This document shows positions 25,209 through 37,148 of a stretch of 64,000 nt of DNA, in pieces. Made by a program: the position numbers and the translations under genes. The notes beneath the pieces are model-generated. The model was not told the origin of the DNA. It did no database searches and worked only from the letters and a program-made list of their open reading frames with translations. This DNA comes from Daphnia pulex (lineage: Eukaryota > Arthropoda > Branchiopoda > Diplostraca > Daphniidae). Position 1 is the stretch's first letter, and each line of letters begins with the position of its first letter. The DNA is taken from assembly GCF_021134715.1 (NCBI RefSeq), contig NC_060023.1:11966001-12030000 (forward strand), written 5' to 3'.

Positions 25209-26335
25209 GAATTCTCAATTGAACTTCGTTTGTGTAAGTTTATCTTGACCTTGTTTCTTCATTTTGAAATATTACATCCATCTCTTTAAATTCTAGAAAG
25301 TCAGTCCGTCATTCCAACAAGTTGACTTAGTGCTCAGTCACTTTCCATCCATTAGATCCTTATGCTGTCAAAAGCCTGAAACTCATATAGGAAGCCTGCA
25401 TACAGTGGAATTAGACAAAAGTTTTTGTGCATGGACCATGGATCTTTTCTGAATCTTGCAAGTGTAACCTGTGTCAGAATGTTTGTCGAGTGTACAACTT
25501 TTTCTACAGCCGCTCAGAAGGCAACCCAGCTGAGAGATAGGTAGAGTTTTGTTTTTCATATGTAAATTTGTAAATAATATAGATAATTTTCCTTATCCAA
25601 TTGCTAATTACAGTTCCAGTTTCAGTGAATGTACATGAAGAGTGTGAAGTGTATTTAGTACATTTCCAGATCTGCTTGATCAAAGTCTAATGTCTTTCTG
25701 AATTCATCACCCAAATGATAAAGGTAAACATCATTATCACCTTTTAGTCTTTTACCATGCTACTATGAGTTAATTTTGTTTAAGTTTAATTCCCAACTCA
25801 TTTTTACAGAACTATTTATGACGTCCTCTGAGATCGCGAGTCGGCCGCCAGTTTCAATCTACAACGCAGATTCTTCATGGAATCGTGAGTCCTGAGCCAA
25901 CGCTGGCTTTTGTCCATGACAGAAGAGGGACTTTTACCAACGTTCGGGTCCTTATCTTCACCACGTACGCTGCTTCTTGTGCTTCATTGGCGAATTAAAT
26001 CACTTCAGTGTTCGCTTCCGCCCGCTGTGAAGTACCTGCAGTCACTCGCCACGGGATTATGCCCAGGTACCCAACAATTGACTTATTTTCGTAGGTTATC
26101 TACCAATTGTCTAGTTGAGTTAGACTCTGTCTGTGTAGTAGTTTCCAAAATCAGGCCTTACTTACGCGCCAACGAAGTTTAACATTGAAGTTTCTTTTTT
26201 CCAACGCTAGATGGCTTTTTGAAAATTTGCAGCTGTCAAAACAGTCAGTTTCAGAAACTTTGCACATGTCTTTAACATTTATCGGCAGTTATTCTTTTGA
26301 AATATTTAGTGATAACTGACGATTACTATGCCAGC

Positions 26336-26725
26336 AACAAAGCTCACTTGTTAAATTTTCGATATTTTGCTTTTTTTTTCTACTTCCGGTTTGCTCATTT
26401 CAGTCTGTAGTTTAGTAAATATTCATTTGAGGAGAAAAAGAACCACATATTCGTGATCCTCGTAAAATTTGTGGTAAAGTTCATGTTATATTTTTTACGT
26501 TTTCGTACTTCCGGTTTCGAAAATTTTCCTGAACTATAGTTCAGGAAAATTCTCGATTTTGGCCAAATTTTGGATTTCGTTTAAATCACACCTAATCGAC
26601 CCCAAATTTCATGGAGATCACGAATATGTGGTTTAATTTGATGACAGCTCAATGGTTGAGGCGCTGTGGTTACTTCCGGTCTACTTCCGGAATTTTTTTT
26701 TTTAGACTAGCAAGTGAGCTTTGTT
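26336..26725 (-). mobile_element. Non-autonomous TIR element, right copy
   Basis: Mirror of 23524-23913 with the same 15 bp inverted repeats and central palindrome. Its presence at the same place in both arms shows the element was inserted before the arms were duplicated, or was copied by gene conversion. Confidence 0.7.
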
Positions 26726-27060
26726 ATGTGTACAGTTCTTAATATTGCAAGCTTGTTTTTAAGTTTTAAAAATTGCATTTTTAAATCTTTGAGCTAAAAA
26801 ACCAGATCGATGTGCCTATATGTATTATGTAACTTTTATTGGCATGTCACTTAATAAGAATTGTTTGTCTTGATTCAGGTAATGCAGAGGAGACGTCGAG
26901 AAGATGGATTTTCTCATCTTTAACAATCGTCACCGGTCTCCGTTGGACGTTGCCCCTGCTCCTGGTGCGAACGAAACTCGGTGGAATCGCGACCGACACC
27001 GAGACTCGTCATCAACGTGGATCATCGTATTGTTGGTATTATTGTGTTAGTGTAAGTTAA

Positions 27061-27323
27061 CCCGTTGGCTGCCACACCTTTGTTCTCCACTGCACGGGCC
27101 GCGCTGTTCGGTCTCGTGGTTTAAAAGCCGCGGGGTCGGGGAGTCGCCAAGCCCAAACTTTGCCGCAAGGCAAGCCTGTTAAAAGGCAATGCACCTTAGT
27201 CCTCCCCTTGTCAGCACGGACTTGTCAGCAATGGCAAGTCCCACTTGGTCATGGATCCTTCAGACGTGGCACGTAGATTAGTAGAAAGCAACCTACGGGT
27301 TGTATGGCGTGGCAGCCAACGGG
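27061..27323 (-). mobile_element. piggyBac-like MITE, right copy
   Basis: Mirror of 22913-23175 with the same 15 bp TIRs and flanking TTAA on both sides. Same length, no coding sequence. Confidence 0.85.
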
Positions 27324-27864
27324 TTAACTCAAGTGTATGTATGTATGTGTATGTATATGTGTATGTGACTGTAAAATGTGGTGGAATTGTGGGTGGAGGT
27401 GGGACAATATAACACAATTCTTTTTACAAGTATTTTGTTCATTGTCTTTTATTTACATCAAGTAATTTATACCAAGTATTGTTTAGGAATTATCTCAACT
27501 TCAAAGTCTTTCATTTATACCAAGATCAACCACTTCCCTTTTACTGATAAGATTTGAAAATACCAACAGTTACAAGTTTCTTTCGTAACTTACCCTTGTA
27601 CCATCGTCAAAACACAAGAACATGTCCGTACGTAGAGTGACTAAGGCAGTAATCACCTCCAAAATATGAAACAGACGTATCACAGCGCAGGATACTGGCC
27701 TTGAAGAAGTCCAACACCAATAGACGCCTATCAAAATGAAGACAGGCTTTAAGTTACAACCAAAAGTCTTACAAAAGAATAACCCTTCTTAGAATTTTTA
27801 TTTTCTCATTTGAGATCAACAGTTAATTCCCAGTGACCAATGATCATGAAGTCAACCAACCAAT

Positions 27865-28987
27865 TTAAATAAAATAAAATAGATATTTCGGCTCTAGCAA
27901 TTTAGGAATCTCCTTGTAGTAAAATCCGGAAGCGTTTGTGGTGTAATACTTGGGTGCCTTGGTGGTGTAGTACTCGGGAACCTCGGGATAGCAACTGAGG
28001 GCAGCGCGGGTTGAAGCGTAATATGCAACCTCTTTGGTGTAATACTCAGGAGCTTCGGTGTAAAATGGCAGCATACATGGTGGTGTAGTACTCGGCTCCC
28101 TTCGTGGTGTAGTACTCGGCTCCCTTCGTGGTGTAGTACTCGGCTCCCTTCGTGGTGTAGTACTCGGCTCCCTTCGTGGTGTAGTACTCGGCTCCCTTCG
28201 TGGTGTAGTACTCGGCTCCCTTCGTGGTGTAGTACTCGGCTCCCTTCGTGGTGTAAGCTGGGGCAACGTAGATTGTAGTGCAGTACTTGGGCGTTTCGGT
28301 GATGTAACAAGTTAGATCCTCGGTGTAGTAGCTGGGAACAGAATAGTACATGGGAGCATTAGTATAGTTAGATGAGGCATCGGTAGGTTTTAGTTTAATA
28401 CTTAGAGCCTTGGTGGTGTAGTATTTAGGGGCCTCGGGAAATAGATGTTCCGTATGTTGACTTCGTTGTGTAGTAAAGCGGCGGCGTTGCGGTTTGGTAC
28501 CACCATACCCAGAAGACATCGGTACTCCCGTGGTCTCCCCAGCCATCAACGATACAACACCTAACAGCAGCACGATCCACAGTTGACTAGACAGTAAATA
28601 ATTTTAACATTAATTGTCAGTTATAACTAGTAAATTAAAAAACTGAAAAATATGAAATGATTCACAACTCCATGTTAAAAACAAACAGAATATTTACCCA
28701 TGTTTTAAGATGGAGCAGAGTATGTTGCAGTATGGTTTTCTCTCGTGGTCGACATCAACGATGCAACACCCAACTGCAGCACGGCGTCATAGTTAACTAT
28801 ACAATAAACGATTTAAAAATTAATTTTCGAATACAACTAGTCATTTCAAAAACTAACATAAGATAGAATTCATTCACGACTCGAATTAAAATTGATTATT
28901 TACCCATGATTGCAGTGATAATGATGAAGAAGGCAATTGGAGACCAATAGTGCTGCGGTTGTTCCCGTGTCGGAGATCCTAACTCGA
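27865..28987 (-). pseudogene. Degenerate YYTTK-repeat secreted-protein gene, right copy
   Basis: Mirror of the left copy. First ATG at 28905-28907 with a GTAA donor one base after it; the next exon reads VNYDAVLQLGVASLM and then stops. A second leader lies near 28500-28590 and opens a 175-codon frame (28046-28573) with LLLGVVSLMAGETTGVPMSS, EAPKYYTTKALS, YYSVPSYYTEDL and seven GAEYYTTK units. It then shifts frame before the PEYYTKEVAYYAS tail that ends at 27865. This copy is more complete than the left one between leader and repeat but is still broken at the leader and before the tail. An expressed isoform that starts at the second leader cannot be excluded. Confidence 0.6.
28079..28255 (-). 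repeat. 24 bp tandem array, 7 units (right)
   Basis: Seven copies of the same 24 bp unit as the left-arm array, in reverse orientation. The unit encodes EYYTTKGA. The copy-number difference (7 against 16) is the largest difference between the otherwise nearly identical inner arms. Confidence 0.93.
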
Positions 28988-29022
28988 CTGATCTCTATCG
29001 CCTTTTCTCTCTCCTTTTATAT
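28983..29022 (-). promoter_or_regulatory. TATA + initiator core promoter, right copy
   Basis: On the minus strand, CATATAAAAG (about 29014-29022) followed about 32 bp later by GATCAGTCGAG (28983-28993). This matches the left-arm promoter with one base changed in the TATA flank. Confidence 0.68.
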
Positions 29023-30959
29023 GACTTTTTCTCACCCTTACCTCTCAACTCAAGCCTTGTGGGTATTTTACCTTTTTGATAATGATGGAAAACGTCCCGT
29101 TCTAACCCAACCTCTACACCACTGCAGGAAACGTTTTAGGTAATGATCTCCATGACCTTCGATTGAAAGACATTAAGACATACAAACTGGCCTTTCCTTC
29201 TGCAGGTTGACGTTGCTGGGGATGGGTCTACAAAAACCAAAAATCAAAATGAATACCAAATGGCTGAGCCTTGCGGCTATTGTACCTGCTTGATAATGAT
29301 GTAACACGTGTGACGTGTCGTTCTCACGCAACCTCTACAACACAGCATTGACAGTTTTGCGTAATGTTTCTCGTGACCTTCAACCAAATTAATAGGAAAT
29401 TATACTGGTCGATAATTTTAGCCAAATATACAGATCAATTCAGAAAATGGTTTTTAAATCTCCTACTATTTGTTTAATTGTTGATTGAGCAATAGTAACA
29501 AACTCTAATCTCACCTCCATATGAAAATTCCAAGCAATTAGCTTTCTAAATAATCACCATTTATTTGGGTCGTTTTCTCATTATGATACTGGTCTCCTTT
29601 TGGAAATACATTATCTTTTAATTAAAAAACATTTCCCCGGAAAATCGATTTAGAATTTGTGTTCGTACATGTTGAACTAACAGAATCCTATAATTAACTC
29701 AAGACCATAAATAAAGAGAAAATAAAACAAAATAAAAACACGTGGTTTTCAAACAATGATGACAAGCCACTACGTCACCAACTTAAAGGCAGCGATGTTT
29801 AATGGGCATAGGTATTGCATTATTGATTGTCGGTGAGACTGAGGAGCTAGTGGTTCAACAGAAGAGGTTGGATCTTGGATGTATCATTTAACCTACGAGG
29901 TCATCCCAATGCAGCCAACATAAACTCTAGTCTAGCACAAAACTACTTGTTTGCACAATTAGCACTAACCACGATAACTCCACTAGGTTTTCCATGGTCA
30001 ACAGCATTATCTACCAAGACACTTGTGAAATCTACTCATCATCAGTGTCTCCTCAAGGAAGATAATTAATATTTCATGTCATATTAATACTTCAGGTTCT
30101 GAGACTTCAGTGACATCACACATCAACTATCGAAGAAGGATTTGAATAATTTAACTGTGATGCTTAAAATTGCCATGTTCCCCACAGAGTAGTTGACTTC
30201 GCTTTGACTCTAGTGAAAGACTTTACCTTTTCTTGTTTTTCTTGCTCTTTGTTGGATTGCCAGAAACGGATTCGACAAATGACACAACATTTTCTTTTGG
30301 TGAATTGGGGATGGTGTAGATATCGGCACGACTTCACTCAAGGCTGAAAACTGTTCTTCACTCATCACAACACTCACATTATTAGCAATTCGTTTTCGAA
30401 ATTATCTCGGCAGAGCTAATTGATTCATCTCCAGGTACTGTAGTTAATTCTTCTTGCTTTTTTTGTTTATATTGTTCTCTGAGCTAGTGCAACTGCAGCC
30501 TGCAGGTATCTAGCAGAAGCTTTTTCCACGCATGACGCAACAACGCATCTAGCGGTAATCTTTCCAACTAGACAATAAATGCAAGTTTTGGATTTTAAAA
30601 TCATGTTGAATACAAAACTACTATCTTTCTTTCTTGAATGTCTGAGTGGAACTAAATATTCACAATGTTACTTGAAGAAATTGTCGAATAATCTGATTAC
30701 TATAATCTGAAAACAAGGTTCTGTATGGTTTTATTATATTCCTACCTTGACCGTTACTAGAATGGGCTGAAAGATTACTACTACAGTGTTAAGTAAAAAA
30801 GCAACAAAACGGTTGAAAAAATACATGGGGTTTTAACAAATACGAAAAATGAACTGTGGTTTTCAAACCGTTAAGCATCACTTCTAGAGCCCCTGTTTAA
30901 GTGTTTAAGGAGTTAGTTTAGGGAGAAGAGGGGAGAATGGGAAGAAGAGGAAATATGGG

Positions 30960-31170
30960 TCCCTTTGTTTCAAACGCCCTCTTCTTCCCATCTTCGCCCA
31001 TCCCCTCCCAAAATAAACCGACCCCCTTCCCAACCAACCCCCCCGCAAAAAGAGCCCCCTCCCACCCACCATCCTAAAAAACCGACCCCCTTCCCATTTC
31101 CTACCCACCCCCGCCAAAAAATCGACCCCTTCCCCCAATCCGAACCGCAAAAACGAAAAAAGCGGTTTAA
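30960..31170 (+). repeat. C-rich low-complexity tract
   Basis: About 200 bp made of short CCCC-containing words with almost no G over long stretches (ACCGACCCCCTTCCC-like motifs repeat irregularly). An open frame across it is a by-product of composition, not a gene. Confidence 0.75.
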
Positions 31171-31335
31171 TGGAAAGCGCTCACGATCCGCTGAACGGAT
31201 CGGGATTATTTTAGTGTCAACTTGTCCGTCTCATCAAGCCTGACTTCATCTACCCACCACAGACAGGATCAAAGAGACAATTTGTACGAAACCCGCAAAT
31301 TGTCCGAAAAACCGGTCCTAATAACACCCCCCAGG

Positions 31336-31358
31336 ACCCTCTTGGAAACCAAGAGGGT
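31336..31358. repeat. 10 bp stem hairpin
   Basis: ACCCTCTTGG, three A, CCAAGAGGGT: a perfect 10 bp stem with a three-base loop, lying in unassigned sequence. Function unknown. Confidence 0.7.
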
Positions 31359-32136
31359 ATAATAAGCTCACTCACTGAACTTTGAACTAATTATTTAAGG
31401 AAATTGGCTGAAAATTATTTTCGTAATATGATTTTTTTTTTCAGAAACCCCTTTTTTGTCCCATAAGAATTACAATTACACGTAGGGAAACAGAGATCTC
31501 TGTAGGAAACAACTGAACGATCTAAACATGGCGGCAGCCGCATGAGTGCGTTCAAAAACCAGCTGGTTTGCTGGTGGCGTCATCACGCTTCCTCTATAAC
31601 TTTAAAATGGCGCTTGGAAACGACTAACGAGACAAACTTTACCTTATAGAAGTAGCAAGCTGCGAGAGATCTTTTGTCGATGCCTACAGAAATGAACAAA
31701 CTCCTATTACACGATAACCAACACCGAATACTGATTACCAGAAGAGAACAGAATATATCCAAAAATCGAGAAGACGTTCGTCCTCCGTTGGCGAAAAGCG
31801 ACGAATGTTGCACCAATGTCGTAAAAATTTATAAACACAGGCCTTGTATTTCTGGGTATGCAAGGATAATTCAAGAAAAGAAATGAAACTTGGTTTTTTT
31901 CTTAAGGAACACATGAGGCATGACAACCGCATTACATTAATGTAAGTCGATGAACAAAGAACAGAGATGGATGATAATGACCAAAAATAAAAACAATTTC
32001 AAGTTTTAAATTAAGGCATGAGGTTAACACAAAGAAATATTTTGGATATCTCTGCTGTCTTCCTTACGCCCTAACCACATCAAACCGAATAGAAATCACA
32101 TTTATTTGCGTAAAAATTGTAGCGGCCCCACTGAAT

Positions 32137-32969
<833 letters not shown>

Positions 32970-33798
32970 GACTGAGAGAACTTTATCTTTTAGTTGATTT
33001 GGAAATAAACTGGTCAACTAAAATCCAATAATGTTTATGTAAAATCGGTTTTATGCTGTCATATTATTGAATAAAATGCATACCTGAACAACGAAAAATT
33101 GCTGCAGATTAAGTTGAACTGTAAAAACTTACACACACAGTTACTCAATTAGACAGAAATATTAGTAACGTTGCCTATAGACTAACACTAAAGACGACTT
33201 TACTCGTTTGATCTGCTCTCGACTGTGATCTGTGAACACGCGAAGCTGCCGAAGAGTCGAAATTCAGACGACGCTGAAAGCATCTATACTCTGCTCGCGG
33301 ATTGGCTGAACATCACGTGAGATAAAATACATATGTTAGCCTGAGGCACCCGCCAAAATTTTACGAGCTCTATTGCCATACATATTTACAACCTAAAAGG
33401 TCTTCGTCCCTGGTTTTGATTTGGTTTGGCTCGAGTTTCGGGTAAATTGAGAAGATATGCCTCATGGCCACATGGGAACATTCAAGGACATACGGAATTG
33501 ATCGTTGATTTTTGTAGACTTCGAGTGTGCCTTCAATGTGAATGAGGTTAGAATTTTACTTTTCATCCAAAGAACATTCACAGTCGCTGTTTACACCACT
33601 AGAGTAAAAAAAAAGTCAAATACCACAATAACGGATCAATTTTCATGGAATGGTGGAAATCAGTAATGAATTTAGTTTTGAATACAGGATTATTATAAGA
33701 AATCGTAACAACTAGATCTTAGTGTCGGGCATAAACAAAATAAATTTGATCGCTTCCGTCCTGCTTTCATTGATGTCAGTGCATTTAACGCCAAATTG
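32970..33798. other. Intergenic, triple-chromodomain promoter
   Basis: About 830 bp upstream of the triple-chromodomain gene. A 5' UTR with an intron is possible. No other gene seen. Confidence 0.5.
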
Positions 33799-34935
33799 TT
33801 AACAAATGAATGTAAAGTCAACCTTTTTTTTCAATTTTGTCAACGAATTATTGCCCTTTAATTCCGAAACGGAAAAGAATCGCGCATCTACAAAGAAACA
33901 ATATTTAGCATAATTAATTGCCTATGATTCATCAGTTGTTTAAAAATGTGTTTCACATACTTGATTCATTGTTTGGTTTGCCAGCTTTGGTGCGAGTTTT
34001 CAATCCCGTCACCAAATCACGTTTGTCCTAATTTGAGCAAAAAAGAGAAATGCAAGGCTATTAGCATTCGACCGAAAGGACATGAATTAATAAGAACATC
34101 TCAACCTTAGCGTGAATTAAATCGAGAGCCATTTGCAGTCCCAACTGCTTTTAAATCGGTCGGTCAGCTTTAAATCGGTTCAGTGCACTTGTGATGTACA
34201 AGTACATGTGCAAATCGAGAAATCGGCCGAGCGCGCTACCCATTTCAGCTTGCTCCATTTCCAGTGGCGATAGCACCTCGACGAACGACGAACACTCAGC
34301 AGCTTTGTAGAAAAGATTTGAAAGTTCCGCGTTAATAACAAACGTTAAATACCTGTGGAAAATTGAGTGACAACTAGCCGATTCGAGACAAAACAATAGT
34401 TAGTTTTTTCGACATGAAGCGAACATTTTAAAACAAATACTTATCCGGGACTTCCGCACTGGCAAGAGCTACTATCTCTTTTCTACTTGTTCAAGTCTTG
34501 AAGAGTTATCTTGCAGTTTGCGGGCAGTAGTTACGTGGAGATCAAAATTGCACAGCTGAAACCTATAAACTGTTTGAAACTGATGAACCAAAGGTAATAA
34601 ACGGCATTCAATCTGTATGCATGGCCGAAAGAATAACAACATTTAAGAACTGATAATTAACTTGGTGTACAAACATCATAAATGCTGCTTTCTTCCTTAA
34701 TTCTGCAACATTTTACTTACCTTTTAAGCTTACATTTCGTCCAGAAAATGACAATTGTTTTTTTTTCTTTTTAATTCTGCATTGGAGGAAGTTGATATGT
34801 TGATGGAAGGATGTGGGAGGGATTAACCTATACTGTTTTATTAAGACATTATACTTTTGAAACAGATCTAAATCATACTTACCTCATGTGCTGATAGCAT
34901 GGTGACTTCTAATTTGTCTTCAGTTCTAATAAAAT
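33799..34935 (-). pseudogene. Sorting-nexin-4-like gene remnant (BAR region)
   Basis: Exon-like blocks on the minus strand read in order: EDKLEVTMLSAHE (about 34880-34925), LCNFDLHVTTARKLQDNSSR (about 34500-34560), EIVALASAEVPDK, LTFVINAELSNLFYKAAE and SPLEMEQAEMGSALGRF (about 34190-34350), LGLQMALDLIHAK (about 34095-34135), KRDLVTGLKTRTKAGKPNNE (about 33965-34025) and a last short block to a stop at 33799. Several pieces resemble the BAR-domain part of SNX4 (pattern LxMA-DL-K-LVTG), an endosomal sorting protein. There is a frame change between the second and third blocks and an in-frame stop after a 19 bp local duplication near 34149. No phox-homology domain was found. The identification is from memory of the family and is only moderately sure. 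Confidence 0.45.
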
Positions 34936-35302
34936 GTGAGTTTAAGAATATGAAAGGTGTTGACAATTCAAAAACAAGTTATAAGACATCCGTTTTATTT
35001 CTGGTTCTGTGAACCTAGCGCTAAAAAACATCGATTTACTCTAGCTTCAAAGACAAATGAGTATAATGAACATAAAAGCTGTTTCATCACTTGCTAGATA
35101 ATACTAAGATATGGTTGATAAGAGAAAGATGTGGAGGGCTAAACAATAGAGAAGGAAGAAAAAGGATCTGTGTTTCTGAAGTGGGCAGTAAGATCAGGAT
35201 CTATCAACCAGCTCATTCTTCTTAAACATGGCATTGCACGATCGTGCATTTTTGAAGATTAAAATAAAAGGGGAATTATTTCTGTAAGCATTCGTCTTAC
35301 TT

Positions 35303-36154
35303 TTAATTTTTTTTTTCACCCCAAATAAGTTTGCTTTCGTAGAATTTGATGACCATTTGAGGAAATAAAACATATGCTTTTTCAGCAGGAACAAATTCAG
35401 GCACATCTTGATCTTTCCTATAAGATTTGAAACCATGTTAGTAAATTCAATGAAACATTTGATAAGCTGGGATAGAAAATTATTAAAAGGAGAAACGAGA
35501 AGAGCTAACCATCTGATGAGGAAATGAAGTTCACCAGGCTCGTCGTCATCATAAGTATCGGTTAAGCCTAAAATCGCCTCAGCCTCAAGGCCGAGTTCGA
35601 CTCCACGTGGTGGTTGGGGTTGGTCCTGTTACATAGTCAAATATGGGGAAATAAAAATAGTTTAAATCTTAAGTTCTTTACATCAAACAAGAATTTCCCC
35701 TTAAATGAATTAAAGATTGAACACTAAAAATCTAACCTCTTGGTCTTTTTTCTTTCCAGCTGCCTTCACTTTTGCTGGTTTGTCTTTGATGGATGTTGAA
35801 CGTTTATTTTCCTTGATGGTACCTTCTGTTTTCTTTTTGGGTTGGTCCAATTTTTCTTTTCTCTTTTTTTCAAATTCAGCAATTAATTCATGGCAATCTA
35901 ATGCATCGACAGGCTCCCAGGTGTTCTCTTCATCTTCATAACCTTTCCATTTTAAGAGGTACTCCACCTTCCCTTGAATTTCTCTAGAATAATTATAAAA
36001 TAAGATGGTTATTTTCTTATCAAGAAAAGCAATCTGCAAGTAAGCTAGCTTACCTTCTATCCACAACTTTTTCAACTTCGTATTCTGGCTCCACTACACT
36101 GACTTCCTCAGGTTCAGAATCTTCAGACAATTTCTTTTTATTAACTCGGCCCAT
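35303..36154 (-). CDS. HP1: Heterochromatin protein 1 (HP1) family protein
   Basis: Binds H3K9-methylated nucleosomes through a chromodomain and dimerises through a chromo shadow domain. Exons: 36054-36154, 35737-35983, 35510-35625 and 35303-35417; 192 aa. Chromodomain at ~24-75 with [30 protein letters not shown] and [11 protein letters not shown]; basic hinge rich in KKK and [15 protein letters not shown]; chromo shadow domain from [18 protein letters not shown] to [17 protein letters not shown]. The protein ends right after the shadow domain. The N-terminus is acidic after MGRVNKKK. The chromodomain intron is at the same site and phase as in the triple-chromodomain gene 2.3 kb downstream on the same strand. 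Which HP1 paralogue it is cannot be told from sequence alone. Confidence 0.93.
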
Positions 36155-37148
36155 GGTGGAAATGAATATTTTAAGTCTCTCTTGTCAACTCTTTTCCTAA
36201 AACAATCTTCCAAATAAAAATAAAAAAAAATTCAGTTACATTATGAAACGATGCAATATGAACAGTTGCAATGGAGCACATGGCGCTGATGACTCATAGA
36301 TAATTGATTTAAGCTGTTTCTCATTTCATTTTGTAAATAAATTTGAGTTTGTTTGTTTATAGCAGGTTAATACTGTACTTAAAATTAAGAAAACACCCAC
36401 TCAAAATCATCAATTACCTACAAAATCACCGTGAATGAAGATTACGGAAGCGTGGTTTAAGAAACAGAGACGTACAGAGACGTTCTAACACGTTGGCTGC
36501 CACAGACGAACTGACGATGTCGACTGTAATGTACTTCAAGTCCAACCCTGGTGGGCTGGTGGTAAATTTTTAAATTGTAACTTAAACGCTTAAACAAAAA
36601 ATAATAGTAATAAAGAAAAAATGTTAGGAAGGAGACAAGTAAAACAATCTATTCTTAATTTACATAATCGTTTTTTTTAACTGAAATTTTTCAAAAGATG
36701 CAAGAACGTTTGAAGAGATTACAGGGTGATTGGTCGACTAAATCACGTGATCAATGGTTCGTGACCTTCGACGATCATCAATTGTTTTTATAGAATGTTG
36801 TGGAAACACTGAAACACCAAGCGACGCACAATATAGTAATTTGAAGAACTAGAAATCAACAGTGAAATATGCTAACTTGTTTTGCTGTTTAAGTCAGCAC
36901 TCAGCAGTTTGTAACATTTTACAACCGAATCCTCTGGGCTCTGTCTCGAGTTTCAAAAAACGATGGAGGGAGTGGGGGGGGGGGATAGAGCCATTTAATA
37001 AATAAAATAAACGAAAATAAGAACTGTAAATTTGTGTTTTATTAGCTACGTTGACGTAACAATTGAATGAATCGTTTAATACCAACAGGGGAGGGCAGAA
37101 ATCGGTGTTAATATATCCTTCTTCCCGTTGTCTTTCGATGCCGACAGT
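36155..37148. other. Intergenic, HP1 promoter and small-gene 3' UTR
   Basis: About 1 kb. At 36486-36503 there is TAACACGTTGGCTGCCAC, which resembles one terminus of the piggyBac-like MITE of the palindrome (14 matching bases), without a visible second end. A run of G lies at about 36973-36984. No gene seen. Confidence 0.5.

Larger units (their letters stand above)
25209..29390 (-). repeat. Right arm of the large palindrome
   Basis: Reverse complement of the left arm. It differs in having 7 rather than 16 units in the 24 bp array, a replaced block at about 26725-26835, and a diverged outer part that includes the leader exons and promoter units. It carries the mirrored MITE, TIR element, 90-codon open frame and YYTTK-repeat gene. 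Confidence 0.95.
29391..32136. other. Gene-poor stretch, no supported gene
   Basis: About 2.7 kb with only short open frames. Coding-like debris on the minus strand near 30180-30400 (MSEEQFSALSEV) could not be assigned. It includes a C-rich low-complexity tract and a hairpin (separate entries). Confidence 0.5.

Noticed and set aside
20560-29390. Idea that the palindrome is a large virus-like or Polinton-type element
   Set aside because: No capsid, polymerase or integrase coding sequence; the arms hold host-like genes and small MITEs, and the termini are diverged promoter repeats, not element ends.
30965-31243. 92-codon proline-rich open frame
   Set aside because: Falls in a C-rich low-complexity tract where stop codons are rare; no start context or homology.
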